Source: Tersicoccus solisilvae
GTDB lineage: Bacteria; Actinomycetota; Actinomycetes; Actinomycetales; Micrococcaceae
Reading direction: 5' to 3'
DNA: 64,000 bases
Assembly: GCF_014643255.1 (NCBI RefSeq)
Contig: NZ_BMJI01000007.1
Location: 62,001 to 126,000 of the forward strand
Below, piece after piece: positions 19,755 through 27,567 of this stretch (within the stretch, counting starts at the first letter, position 1; every line of letters starts with the position of its first letter). The notes beneath the pieces are model-generated. The model ran no database searches. It was not told where the DNA came from and saw only the letters and a program-made list of their open reading frames with translations. A program made the translations under genes and the position numbers.

Positions 19755-20192
19755 CTCAGAACCTCAGATCGTGGCGGGGACGGGGCGGCGGACTCGCGAG
19801 GACGGGGCAGCCCGCCGAACAGTCTACCGACGGGTCGCCGTGAACCGGCTCGACCCGCGGCGGCTGCGGCGGCGGGCTCGACCGGGGAGGGAAGTCAAGG
19901 GTTTCCCCTCTATTGGGGTCCGGACGCGGACGGCGACGATGGTGGGGCAGGAATGGCACCGGGTGGCGATGAGGGGTCGTCGTCATCCGTGCGGGCGAGG
20001 GGGACCCGCCAGGCGGTGGACCGGTAAGGCGCGGACGGGCGCCGTACCCGTCCACCGCCTCCTGTGTCTGTGGGCTCGACGCCGTTCCGTCGGTCTCGTC
20101 GGTTCACGCCGCTCGCGCGTCCGCGCCGGCCCGGTGTTCGTTAGGGTGGCTCCTGCTGTCCGGACGACGGACGCCGGACCAGGAGGACCCCC
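19755..20192. other. 438-base divergent intergenic region
   Basis: No credible gene on either strand. It must hold the promoters of the fem pair (minus) and the LysR-like gene (plus). A TAGACT on the minus strand (plus 19821-19826) and a TAGGGT at 20142-20147 on the plus strand are -10-like, but neither has a convincing -35. CCCC-TCTATT-GGGG at about 19905-19919 is a small hairpin in an unusual A/T-containing patch. Confidence 0.4.
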
Positions 20193-20924
20193 ATGACCGA
20201 GAACCTCGACTTCGGTTTCGTCGAGGGCACGACGCCGGGCAAGTGGCTGCGCCGCTGGCGCGACCGGCACCCCGAGATCCCCCTCGTCGAGCACCCGCTC
20301 GCCCAGCGCGACCAGGTGAGCGCGCTCACCGACGGTCGGGTGCGGCTGCTGCTCGGCCGCGACCTGCAGCGCACCGACGCCATGCACGTGATCGAGCTGT
20401 ACGTCGAGGAGATGGCCGTGGCCGCCGCCCGGGACCACGTCGTCGCCGCGTTCGACGCCGTCACCCTCGCCGACCTGGCGGACGAGACGATCCTGGACCC
20501 CGGTGACCTGAGTACCGCCGCACTGCTCGAGGTGGTGGCCTCCGGTGCCGGGGTCGCCGTGCTGCCCGCCCCCCTGGCGCGGGCGGTGAACAACCGCGCG
20601 GTGGTGCTGCGGCCCGTGATCGACGCGGAGCCGACCCGCATCGGCGTCGCCTGGTGGGCCGCCGACGAGGACCCGGTGGTCGAGGAGTTCATCGGGGTGC
20701 TGCGCGGCCGGACGGCGAGCAGTTCCCGGCAGCCGCTGGCCGGAGACGCGCCCGCCGCCGCGGCGGGCCGGTCCACCCAGCGCCGAGGGTCCGGCTCAGG
20801 TGGCGGGGGTGCGGGCGCCTCGGGCTCCGGCGGCCGGGGTACCGGCGGACGGGGTTCCGGCGGTCGGGGTACCGGCGGACGGGGTTCCGGCGGTCGAAGC
20901 AGTGGCCGGGGCCGCCGCCGCTGA
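20193..20924 (+). CDS. LysR-type ligand-binding domain protein without HTH, with RG-rich tail
   Basis: A 243-residue protein. Residues 1-175 resemble one copy of a LysR substrate-binding (periplasmic-binding-like) domain: FGFVEGTTPGKWLRRWRDRHPEIPLVEH opens with the family's first strand-helix, and GAGVAVLPAPLARA is the typical late motif. No DNA-binding helix-turn-helix is present, so it is not a normal LysR regulator. From about residue 200 a Gly/Ser/Arg tail repeats GTGGRGSGGR and ends GRGRRR, which could bind nucleic acid. AGGAGGAC precedes the ATG. The DNA ligase gene follows 40 bases later. Function unknown. Confidence 0.72.
   Translation: MTENLDFGFVEGTTPGKWLRRWRDRHPEIPLVEHPLAQRDQVSALTDGRVRLLLGRDLQRTDAMHVIELYVEEMAVAAARDHVVAAFDAVTLADLADETILDPGDLSTAALLEVVASGAGVAVLPAPLARAVNNRAVVLRPVIDAEPTRIGVAWWAADEDPVVEEFIGVLRGRTASSSRQPLAGDAPAAAAGRSTQRRGSGSGGGGAGASGSGGRGTGGRGSGGRGTGGRGSGGRSSGRGRRR
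20836..20895 (+). repeat. 30-bp tandem repeat coding the RG tail
   Basis: Two nearly identical 30-base units, each made of two 15-base half-units (GGGGTACCGGCGGAC and GGGGTTCCGGCGGTC). They encode the GTGGRGSGGR repeats. The array is likely to vary in length between strains. Confidence 0.85.
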
Positions 20925-20964
20925 CGCGGTGGCGCGCGGACCGGCGGGCCGACAGAATCGGTCC

Positions 20965-22017
20965 ATGACCGTCGTCAGTCCCGAGAGCCCCGTGTCCCCG
21001 ATGCTCGCCAAGGCCGTCGCCGCCGTGCCGGAACCCGACAGTCTGCCCGGCGGCCTGCAGTACGAGCCGAAGTGGGACGGGTTCCGGGCCATCATCTACG
21101 CCGATGGGAGTGACGTGCAGATCGGCAGCCGCGGCTCGAAGATGCTCACCCGCTACTTCCCCGAGGTCGTCGCCCAGATCGCCGACCAGGTCACCGTGCC
21201 GTGCGTGCTCGACGGCGAGCTGATCGTGCGCACCGGCGAGCGCGGCTCCGAACGGCTGGACTGGGAGGCCCTGAGCCAGCGGATCCACCCGGCGGCCAGC
21301 CGGGTCACGAAGCTCGCGGAGCAGACTCCGGCGTCGTTCGTGGCGTTCGACCTGCTGGCCGAGGCGGGCGAGAGTCTGCTGGACGCGCCGCTGGCCGACC
21401 GCCGTGCCCGGCTCGAGAAGCTGATGGCTCCGCTGCGCGCCCCCCTGCACCTGAGCCAGACCACCGGCGACGTGGTCACCGCCCGGCGCTGGCTGGAGGA
21501 GTTCGAGGGGGCCGGGTTGGACGGCGTGGTCGCCAAGGGCCTCGACTCGCCGTACACCCCGAACAAACGCACCATGCTCAAGATCAAGCACCACCGCACC
21601 GCGGACGTCGTGGCGCTGGGCTACCGGATCCACAAGAGCGGCCGGGGCGTCGGATCGATCCTCGTGGGCCTCTACCACGAGGGGACCCTGCTCGGGGTGG
21701 GCGGGGTGTCCGCGTTCAGCGACGCGCGCCGGCTCGAGCTGATCGACGAACTCGACGACGTCGTCGAGCGGGACGAGCACGGCGAGCCGCTGACCGGCGA
21801 GGGCGAGCGCAACCGGTTCTCCTCGAACAAGGACGTCTCGTTCGTGCGGCTGCGGCCCGAGCGGGTGCTCGAGGTGCAGTACGACCAGATGGAGGGCATG
21901 CGCTTCCGGCACACCGCGCAGTTCGCCCGCTGGCGCCCGGACCGGGACCCGGAGTCGTGCACGTACGACCAGCTCGAGGTGCCCGTCGCCTGGGACCTGA
22001 ACGACGTGCTGCTCTGA
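20965..22017 (+). CDS. ligC: ATP-dependent DNA ligase, LigC type
   Basis: A 350-residue ATP-dependent DNA ligase with nucleotidyltransferase and OB domains only. The adenylated Lys is in YEPKWDGFRAI (motif I), with DGELIV (III), FVAFDLLA (IIIa), LDGVVAKG (IV) and RTMLKIKHHRTADVV (V). Size and plan match mycobacterial LigC, not the LigD fusion. It converges on a LigD-type polymerase gene, so the two probably work together in end-joining or gap-filling repair. No ku gene is in the window. The ATG has no strong ribosome site. Confidence 0.92.
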   Translation: MTVVSPESPVSPMLAKAVAAVPEPDSLPGGLQYEPKWDGFRAIIYADGSDVQIGSRGSKMLTRYFPEVVAQIADQVTVPCVLDGELIVRTGERGSERLDWEALSQRIHPAASRVTKLAEQTPASFVAFDLLAEAGESLLDAPLADRRARLEKLMAPLRAPLHLSQTTGDVVTARRWLEEFEGAGLDGVVAKGLDSPYTPNKRTMLKIKHHRTADVVALGYRIHKSGRGVGSILVGLYHEGTLLGVGGVSAFSDARRLELIDELDDVVERDEHGEPLTGEGERNRFSSNKDVSFVRLRPERVLEVQYDQMEGMRFRHTAQFARWRPDRDPESCTYDQLEVPVAWDLNDVLL

Positions 22018-22030
22018 CTCCCCTCAGCCG

Positions 22031-22099
22031 CCAGCTCGTCAATAGATGCTCCATCGGGGGCCTGCGAGCCCCCGGATACGACATCTATTGACGAGCTGG
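22031..22099. repeat. Compound inverted repeat between ligC and polymerase gene
   Basis: Perfect 18-base arms CCAGCTCGTCAATAGATG (22031-22048) and its inverse (22082-22099) enclose a second stem GGGGGC/GCCCCC (22056-22061, 22068-22073). The right arm contains the last codons and stop of the polymerase gene. It probably terminates both converging genes. The A/T-containing arms are unlike the surrounding DNA. Confidence 0.85.
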
Positions 22100-23137
22100 C
22101 CGGCCCGCCGCGGAGTCCTTCTTCGCCCGGCTCGGCTGCACCCGTGGCGGCTCCCCCGGCATCTTCGGGAAGTCCGGCGGGAACGCCAGCTCGCCGAGTC
22201 CGTCGTCGAGGTCGCGCTGCCACCAGCCCAGCGCGGCGTCCAGCGACCCGGGCGACGCGTGCATGTCCGCCCACGGATCGCCGACGGCGCGGATCCGGTC
22301 CGGGACGGTGGCGACGGTCAGCTCCCGCGGGTCGACGTCGTCGAGCTCGTCCCACGTGACCGGGCAGGAGACGGAGGCGTGCGGCAGGGCACGGGGACTG
22401 TAGGCCCCGGCGATGGTGCGGTCCCGGTTGGCCTGGTTGAAGTCGACGAAGATCCGCGTCCCGCGCTTCTCCTTCCACCAGCTGGTGGTGACGGCGTCGG
22501 GCATCCGCCGCTCCAGTTCGCGACCGATCGCGATCACGGCGTGCCGGACGTCGAGGAACTCGTGCTTTGGGGTGATCGGGGCGTACACGTGCAGCCCGCG
22601 GTTGCCGGAGGTCTTGAGGAAACCGGTCAGGCCGGCGTCGGCGAGCACCGTGCGCAGCTGATGCGCGGCGGTGACCGCGTCGGCGAAGTCCGTGCCGGGC
22701 TGCGGGTCCAGGTCGATGCGCAGCTGGTCCGGGTTGTCCGTGTCCTCCGCACGGGAGGCCCAGGGATGGAACACGACGGTGTTCATCTGGGCCGCCCAGA
22801 CGGCCGCGGCGATCTCCCGGATCACCACCTGCGGGTGCGAGCGGCCGCTCGGATAGGTGACGGTGACCGCGTCCACGTAGTCCGGGGCACCGCGCGGCGG
22901 GTTCTTCGAGAAGAACTCCTCGCCCGTCACGTCGCCGGAGAACCGCTGCAGCGAGACCGGCCGGCCGCCGTTGGCCGCCAGGAAGGGCTCGGCGACGGCG
23001 ATCAGGTACCGCGCCAGGTCCAGCTTCGTCAGCCCCGCCTCGGGCCACAGCACCCGGCTGGGGCTGGAGATCCGCACCTGTCGCTCGCCATCGGGGCCGG
23101 GCACCGCCAGGACGGTCGCGTCCTTCTCCTTCGCCAT
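22085..23137 (-). CDS. LigD-type primase-polymerase (stand-alone NHEJ polymerase domain)
   Basis: A 350-residue stand-alone polymerase of the archaeo-eukaryotic primase type, like the LigD polymerase domain. Catalytic Asp pair in LRIDLDPQPGTDF, the phosphate-binding KTSGNRGLHVYAPI, and the third acidic residue in RIFVDFNQANRDRTIAGAYSPR. It fills or primes broken DNA ends with NTPs/dNTPs before ligation. No ligase or nuclease domain is fused. A Lys-rich tail ends in the compound inverted repeat. The partner is most likely the converging LigC. Confidence 0.9.
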   Translation of the reverse strand: MAKEKDATVLAVPGPDGERQVRISSPSRVLWPEAGLTKLDLARYLIAVAEPFLAANGGRPVSLQRFSGDVTGEEFFSKNPPRGAPDYVDAVTVTYPSGRSHPQVVIREIAAAVWAAQMNTVVFHPWASRAEDTDNPDQLRIDLDPQPGTDFADAVTAAHQLRTVLADAGLTGFLKTSGNRGLHVYAPITPKHEFLDVRHAVIAIGRELERRMPDAVTTSWWKEKRGTRIFVDFNQANRDRTIAGAYSPRALPHASVSCPVTWDELDDVDPRELTVATVPDRIRAVGDPWADMHASPGSLDAALGWWQRDLDDGLGELAFPPDFPKMPGEPPRVQPSRAKKDSAAGRPARQ

Positions 23138-23167
23138 GGCTTCTCCTGTTTCCTCTGAGTTCGGTGG

Positions 23168-23569
23168 TCAGACGCGGATGACGGTGGGGCCGCCGACGTC
23201 GGCAATGGCGTCGAATCCGTCGTCCTGCGTGACGACGTCCATCCCGTTCGCCTGAGCGACCGCGGCGATCCAGAGATCGTTGACCTTGGCGCGTCGTCCT
23301 GCCTCCGCGAGCCGGACCCGCAACTCCGCCCATCGTCGCGCCGCATCGGCGGTCACCGGGAGGGCTTCGACCCGCGAGACCCCCTCCAGGGTCGCCAGCC
23401 GACGGGCCCGCGTCACCGTGTCGGTGGCCGCAAGCACCCCGGCGTGCAGTTCGCCGATGGTGACCACGCTGACGGCCGTCGCATCGGGAATGGCCGCGAC
23501 GTCGAGGGGCCGTCCCGTCTCACCGGCGATGAGGACACTCGTGTGCAGGAGCGCTGCGCGGGAGGTCAC
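23168..23569 (-). CDS. VapC-like PIN-domain toxin with an altered first acidic residue
   Basis: A 133-residue PIN-domain protein, the toxin half of a VapBC pair; such toxins are Mg-dependent RNases. Acidic positions remain in TIGELHAGVL (Glu), VNDLWIAAVA (Asp) and VTQDDGF (Asp). The first position reads LLHTSVLI where most family members have LLDTSVLI: the codon is CAC at residue 9, one base from GAC. The GTG start overlaps the antitoxin stop (GTGA). Activity may be reduced or altered. Confidence 0.88.
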   Translation of the reverse strand: MTSRAALLHTSVLIAGETGRPLDVAAIPDATAVSVVTIGELHAGVLAATDTVTRARRLATLEGVSRVEALPVTADAARRWAELRVRLAEAGRRAKVNDLWIAAVAQANGMDVVTQDDGFDAIADVGGPTVIRV

Positions 23570-23823
23570 CAGGCGTCCAGGTCGTCGGTGGTGTCGCCGG
23601 CCAGCCGCTCGAGATCGTGGGTGAGCCCGGGGTCGGCCTGGTACCGCGAGAGCAACTCCACGAGATCCGCACGCGTGAGATAGTGCGGTCGACCCGCCCG
23701 GACGGGACCGATCTCGGCCACCGGCCGACCATTCACCGTGACGGTGACGCGCGAGCCCTCAGCGACCTGCCGCAGCACCTGAGCCGTGTGGTTCCTGAGG
23801 TCGCGCGAAGCGACGGTACTCAT
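23566..23823 (-). CDS. VapB/Phd-type antitoxin
   Basis: An 85-residue antitoxin. The N-terminal Phd/YefM-like DNA-binding domain reads STVASRDLRNHTAQVLRQVAEGSRVTVTVNGRPVAEI. The acidic C-terminus (LERLAGDTTDDLDAW) would wrap the toxin. It overlaps vapC by four bases. As in other pairs it probably represses its own promoter. Confidence 0.88.
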   Translation of the reverse strand: MSTVASRDLRNHTAQVLRQVAEGSRVTVTVNGRPVAEIGPVRAGRPHYLTRADLVELLSRYQADPGLTHDLERLAGDTTDDLDAW

Positions 23824-23848
23824 GTGCGCAAGCGTAGCACTACTGCCA

Positions 23849-23876
23849 CACTCGACAGTGATGCACTTCACAAGTG
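23849..23876. promoter_or_regulatory. Possible VapB operator (two small dyads)
   Basis: CACTCGACAGTG (23849-23860) and CACTTCACAAGTG (23864-23876) are adjacent dyads sharing CACT...AGTG arms, 26-53 bases upstream of the antitoxin ATG. Placement fits an autoregulatory site, but short dyads arise by chance. Confidence 0.35.
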
Positions 23877-23895
23877 ACCCGGACACCTCTAGGCT
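23867..23895 (+). promoter_or_regulatory. Putative fdhA promoter
   Basis: TTCACA (23867-23872), a 17-base spacer and TAGGCT (23890-23895) give a good sigma-A-type promoter about 100 bases before the dehydrogenase. Its -35 overlaps the second vapB dyad, so the antitoxin might also affect fdhA. Confidence 0.5.
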
Positions 23896-23998
23896 CGGGC
23901 TACCGGCGCTCGACGATCTGCTGCCCGCGCCGGCGGCCGTCCCTCCGACGATTCGTCGCTGACGGCTGCCCCTGAGTCAACGACGGCAAGGAGAGATC

Positions 23999-25213
23999 GT
24001 GGCGGACAATCGCGCAGTCATCTACATGGGCCCCGGGAAGGTCGAGATCAAGGACATCGACTACCCCACGTACGAACTCAAGGACGGGCCGGGCGTCAAC
24101 CCGGCGAACGTGGGCAGGAAGCTGCCGCACGCGGCGATCCTCAAGGTCGTCACCACGAACATCTGCGGCTCGGACCAGCACATGGTGCGCGGCCGCACCA
24201 CCGCCCCCGCGGGGCTGGCGCTCGGCCACGAGATCACCGGTGAGGTGGTCGAGACGGGTCCGGGGGTCGAGTTCATCAAGGTCGGCGACCTGTGCTCCGT
24301 GCCGTTCAACATCGCCTGCGGGCGCTGTCGCAACTGCAAGGAACGCAAGACCGGTATCTGCGAGAACGTCAACCCGGATCGACCCGGCAGCGCCTACGGG
24401 TACGTGGACATGGGCGGCTGGGTGGGCGGTCAGGCCGAGTACGTCCTGGTCCCGTACGCCGACTGGAACCTGCTGAAGTTCCCGGACAAGGACCAGGCGA
24501 TGGAGAAGATCCTCGACCTGACCATGCTCTCGGACATCTTCCCCACCGGCTTCCACGGGGCGGTGACCGCGGGCGTCGGCGTCGGTTCCACCGTGTACGT
24601 CGCCGGGGCCGGGCCGGTGGGCCTCGCGGCGGCCGCGAGCGCGCAGCTGCTCGGCGCCGCCGTCGTCATCGTCGGCGATATGAACGCCGACCGGCTCAAG
24701 CAGGCCGAGAGCTTCGGCTGCGAGACCATCGACCTGTCGCAGGGGGACCCGGCGGACCAGATCGAGCAGCTGCTCGGCGTGCCGGAGGTCGACTGCGGCG
24801 TCGACGCCGTCGGGTTCGAGGCGAAGGGGCACGGGCACGACGGTCAGGAGGCGCCCGCCACGGTGCTGAACACGCTGATGGACATCACGAAGGCCGGTGG
24901 GGCGCTGGGCATCCCCGGCCTCTACGTGACCGGTGACCCGGGCGGCGTCGACGAGGCGGCGAAGAAGGGCTCCCTGTCCTTGTCGCTCGGTACCGGCTGG
25001 GCCAAGTCGCTCTCCTTCACCACCGGTCAGTGCCCCGTGATGAAGTACCACCGGCAGCTGATGATGGCGATCCTGCACGACCGGGTGCAGATCGCCAAGG
25101 CCGTCAACGCGACGACCATCAGTCTGGACGAGGCCCCGCAGGCCTACGCCGACTTCGACTCGGGGGTCGCCAAGAAGTTCGTGATCGACCCCCACGGGTC
25201 CGTCGCCGCCTGA
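23999..25213 (+). CDS. fdhA: Glutathione-independent formaldehyde dehydrogenase
   Basis: A 404-residue zinc alcohol-dehydrogenase-family enzyme of the FdhA group, which oxidises formaldehyde to formate with a tightly bound NAD. Catalytic zinc ligands are in NICGSDQHMVRGR and GHEITGEV; structural zinc Cys residues in CGRCRNCKERKTGIC; the Rossmann loop is VAGAGPVGLAAAA. The long C-terminal region with CPVMKYHRQLMMAI is typical of FdhA. The GTG start has AAGGAGAG upstream. Stands alone; likely a detoxification enzyme. Confidence 0.9.
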   Translation: MADNRAVIYMGPGKVEIKDIDYPTYELKDGPGVNPANVGRKLPHAAILKVVTTNICGSDQHMVRGRTTAPAGLALGHEITGEVVETGPGVEFIKVGDLCSVPFNIACGRCRNCKERKTGICENVNPDRPGSAYGYVDMGGWVGGQAEYVLVPYADWNLLKFPDKDQAMEKILDLTMLSDIFPTGFHGAVTAGVGVGSTVYVAGAGPVGLAAAASAQLLGAAVVIVGDMNADRLKQAESFGCETIDLSQGDPADQIEQLLGVPEVDCGVDAVGFEAKGHGHDGQEAPATVLNTLMDITKAGGALGIPGLYVTGDPGGVDEAAKKGSLSLSLGTGWAKSLSFTTGQCPVMKYHRQLMMAILHDRVQIAKAVNATTISLDEAPQAYADFDSGVAKKFVIDPHGSVAA

Positions 25214-25412
25214 CGCGACGACGGACAGGGGGGAGCCGGGGGCCGGGCGCCGCAGGTGCCCGGCCCCTGCCGCGCCCGGCGCACGTCCCGACCCCCGGTC
25301 TCGCGCTGGATAGAGTGGTTGGCGTGCTCGGCAACGGCTCGAGCGACCTCGATGTCACCCGTTCCCGCGCACGTCCCTCGCCCGGGCAACGCCTTCCGTC
25401 CGGAAAGGGACC

Positions 25413-26486
25413 ATGAAGATCCTCAGCGTCGTCGGGGCCCGCCCCCAGTTCGTCAAGCTCGCCCCCATCGCGAAGGCTATGGAGGGCGCGGCGGAGCACG
25501 TCATCGTGCACACCGGCCAGCACTACGACGAGCTGATGAGCGACGTCTTCTTCCGGGACCTGGGCATCCCGGCCCCCGACGTCAACCTCGGCGTCGGCTC
25601 CGGCAAGCACGGCGCCCAGACGGGGACGATGCTCGCGGGACTGGAGGAGGTCCTCGAAGCCCAACGGCCCGACTGCGTCCTGGTCTACGGGGACACCAAC
25701 TCGACGCTGGCGGCCGCGCTCGCCGCGGTGAAGATCCATGTCCCGGTGGCGCACCTGGAGGCCGGTCTGCGGTCGTTCAACCGGCGCATGCCGGAGGAGC
25801 ACAACCGCGTGCTGACCGACCATGCGGCCGATCTGCTGCTGGCACCGACCCAGGTCGCGGTGGACCACCTGGCCACCGAGGGGCTCGCCGACCGCACCGT
25901 GCTCGTGGGCGATGTCATGACCGACGTCCTCCACGCCGTCCGGGACCGGCTCACCGCGGCGGAGCCCGCGCTGCCGGAGGGCCTGACGGCGGGCGGCTAC
26001 TACGTCAGCACGATCCACCGGCCCGACAACACGGACGATCCGGAGCGGCTCGGCGCCATCGTCTCCTCGCTGGCCGCCCTGGACCGGCCCGTCCTGCTGC
26101 TGGCGCACCCCCGGCTCGCGGACCTGGCCCAGCGTCACGGCATCGCCCTGGAGCAGGGCGCGATCCGCGTGTCCGCACCCCTGGCCTACCCCCAGCTGGT
26201 CGACGCGGCGCGCAACGCGGCCGGCGTCGTCACGGATTCGGGTGGACTGCAGAAGGAGGCGTTCCTGCTGCGGGTCCCCTGCACCACCATCCGCCCGGAG
26301 ACGGAGTGGGTCGAGACCGTGGACCTGGGGTGGAACGTGCTGGTCAGCGAGGATCTCTCGACGCTCACCGCCACGGTCCAGCGGCCGGCGCCTGCCCCCA
26401 CCGACGCGACCCCCTACGGCGACGGTCACGCCGCCGAGCGGACCGTGGCGGCTCTCGAGGACGCGTTCGCGCCGGTCTCCCGCTGA
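25413..26486 (+). CDS. wbpI: Non-hydrolysing UDP-sugar 2-epimerase, WbpI-like
   Basis: A 357-residue member of the UDP-GlcNAc 2-epimerase family: VVGARPQFVKLAPI, HTGQHYDELMSDVFFRDL, VYGDTNSTLAAAL, HLEAGLRS, PEEHNRVLTDH, TDSGGLQKEAFLLRVPC, and IRPETEWVETV in place of the MRENTERPE of true WecB (compare the 41.2-kb gene). That substitution and the facing wbpA-D-E-B genes point to WbpI, which converts UDP-GlcNAc3NAcA to UDP-ManNAc3NAcA. A TAGAGT at 25311-25316 is a possible -10. It ends at a shared terminator. Confidence 0.85.
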   Translation: MKILSVVGARPQFVKLAPIAKAMEGAAEHVIVHTGQHYDELMSDVFFRDLGIPAPDVNLGVGSGKHGAQTGTMLAGLEEVLEAQRPDCVLVYGDTNSTLAAALAAVKIHVPVAHLEAGLRSFNRRMPEEHNRVLTDHAADLLLAPTQVAVDHLATEGLADRTVLVGDVMTDVLHAVRDRLTAAEPALPEGLTAGGYYVSTIHRPDNTDDPERLGAIVSSLAALDRPVLLLAHPRLADLAQRHGIALEQGAIRVSAPLAYPQLVDAARNAAGVVTDSGGLQKEAFLLRVPCTTIRPETEWVETVDLGWNVLVSEDLSTLTATVQRPAPAPTDATPYGDGHAAERTVAALEDAFAPVSR

Positions 26487-26487
26487 C

Positions 26488-26532
26488 GCGACTGATGCGG
26501 GCCCCCACGAGGTGGAGGCCCGCATCAGTCGC
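26488..26532. terminator. Bidirectional terminator between wbpI and wbpB
   Basis: Perfect 16-base arms GCGACTGATGCGGGCC (26488-26503) and GGCCCGCATCAGTCGC (26517-26532) with a 13-base loop, lying two bases after the wbpI stop and 24 bases after the wbpB stop. It serves both converging genes. Confidence 0.9.
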
Positions 26533-26556
26533 GGTACGGCCGGCAGCGGCCGCGCG

Positions 26557-27567
26557 TCACGCCGGTTGGAGGACGACCGTCTGCTGGGAGTCCGCGGAGG
26601 CGATCATCGCCTCCGCCATCCGCAGGGTGTTCAGGCCCTCACGCATCGTGACGATGCTGGTGGCGGCGTCGCGCCCACCGCCGAGGATGGCGTCGCGGAA
26701 CGCCTCGTGTTCGAGCCGCAGCGGCTCGGGCTTCGGGATCGCGAAACGCGTCACGTTGCCTTCGGCGACACCGCGGAAGGCGGCGACGGCGTCCCACTCC
26801 GTGACGGTCGACCCGTTCTCGTGGAAGGTCAGGTCGGCGGTGAGGGTGTCCGCGACGAACGCCCCGCGCTCCCCCGTCACCACGGTCACCCGTTCCTTCA
26901 TGGGCGAGAGCCAGTTGACGAGATGGCTGGTCATGATGCCGTTCTCGAGGCTGCCGACGGCGGCGACCATGTCCTCGTGCGGTCGCCCGGACTGCGTCGT
27001 CGTGCGCGCGCTGACCGAGACGAACGGGGACTGCGCCAGCCAGGCGGTCAGGTCGATGTCGTGGGTGCCCAGGTCCTTGACGACGCCCACGTCGGCGATG
27101 CGGGCCGGGAACGGGCCCTGCCGCCGGGTGGCGATCTGGTAGACCTGCCCGAGTTCCCCGGCCTCGATCCGTGCGCGCAGCGACTGCAGCGCGGGGTTGA
27201 ACCGCTCGATGTGGCCGACCGCGCCGACGAGCCCGCGGGACTCGAAGGCGTCGACGAGCCGCTCGCCCGCGGCCACCGAGTGGGCGATGGGTTTCTCCAC
27301 CAGGGCGTGGACGCCGGCCTCGGCCAGCGCGAGACCGACCTCCTCGTGCAGTCCGGTCGGCACCGCGACGACCGCCAGGTCGAGCCCGGCCGCGATCAGC
27401 TCCTCGACGTTGCGCAGGACGGGCAGGGCGCCGGCCGCGCCGTGCGGGTCACCGACCGCGTCGGCGACGGCGATGAGGTCCACGCCGTCGAGCTCGCGCA
27501 GCACGCGCGCATGGTTGCGGCCCATCATGCCGAGCCCGATGAGGCCCGCGCGCAGGTTCGCCGCCAT
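26557..27567 (-). CDS. wbpB: UDP-sugar 3-dehydrogenase, Gfo/Idh/MocA family (WbpB-like)
   Basis: A 336-residue NAD-dependent oxidoreductase. The Rossmann motif is GLIGLGMMGRNHARVL, the family motif is EKPIAHSVAAGE, and DLGTHDIDLTAWL holds the catalytic His region. In the Wbp route it oxidises C3 of UDP-GlcNAcA and works with the WbpE aminotransferase. The ATG overlaps the wbpE stop by one base (TGATG). The last gene of the operon. Confidence 0.87.
   Translation of the reverse strand: MAANLRAGLIGLGMMGRNHARVLRELDGVDLIAVADAVGDPHGAAGALPVLRNVEELIAAGLDLAVVAVPTGLHEEVGLALAEAGVHALVEKPIAHSVAAGERLVDAFESRGLVGAVGHIERFNPALQSLRARIEAGELGQVYQIATRRQGPFPARIADVGVVKDLGTHDIDLTAWLAQSPFVSVSARTTTQSGRPHEDMVAAVGSLENGIMTSHLVNWLSPMKERVTVVTGERGAFVADTLTADLTFHENGSTVTEWDAVAAFRGVAEGNVTRFAIPKPEPLRLEHEAFRDAILGGGRDAATSIVTMREGLNTLRMAEAMIASADSQQTVVLQPA

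Noticed and set aside
19905-19919. CCCC-TCTATT-GGGG as a regulatory hairpin or riboswitch
   Set aside because: Only four pairs, with no larger fold around it that I can see.
14388-20027. A plus-strand open frame of 1879 codons
   Set aside because: It lies opposite pitA, thrE and both fem genes, which have clear motifs. Its product is a low-complexity Arg/Gly/Asp/Val mix. GC-rich codon bias leaves the opposite strand free of stops.
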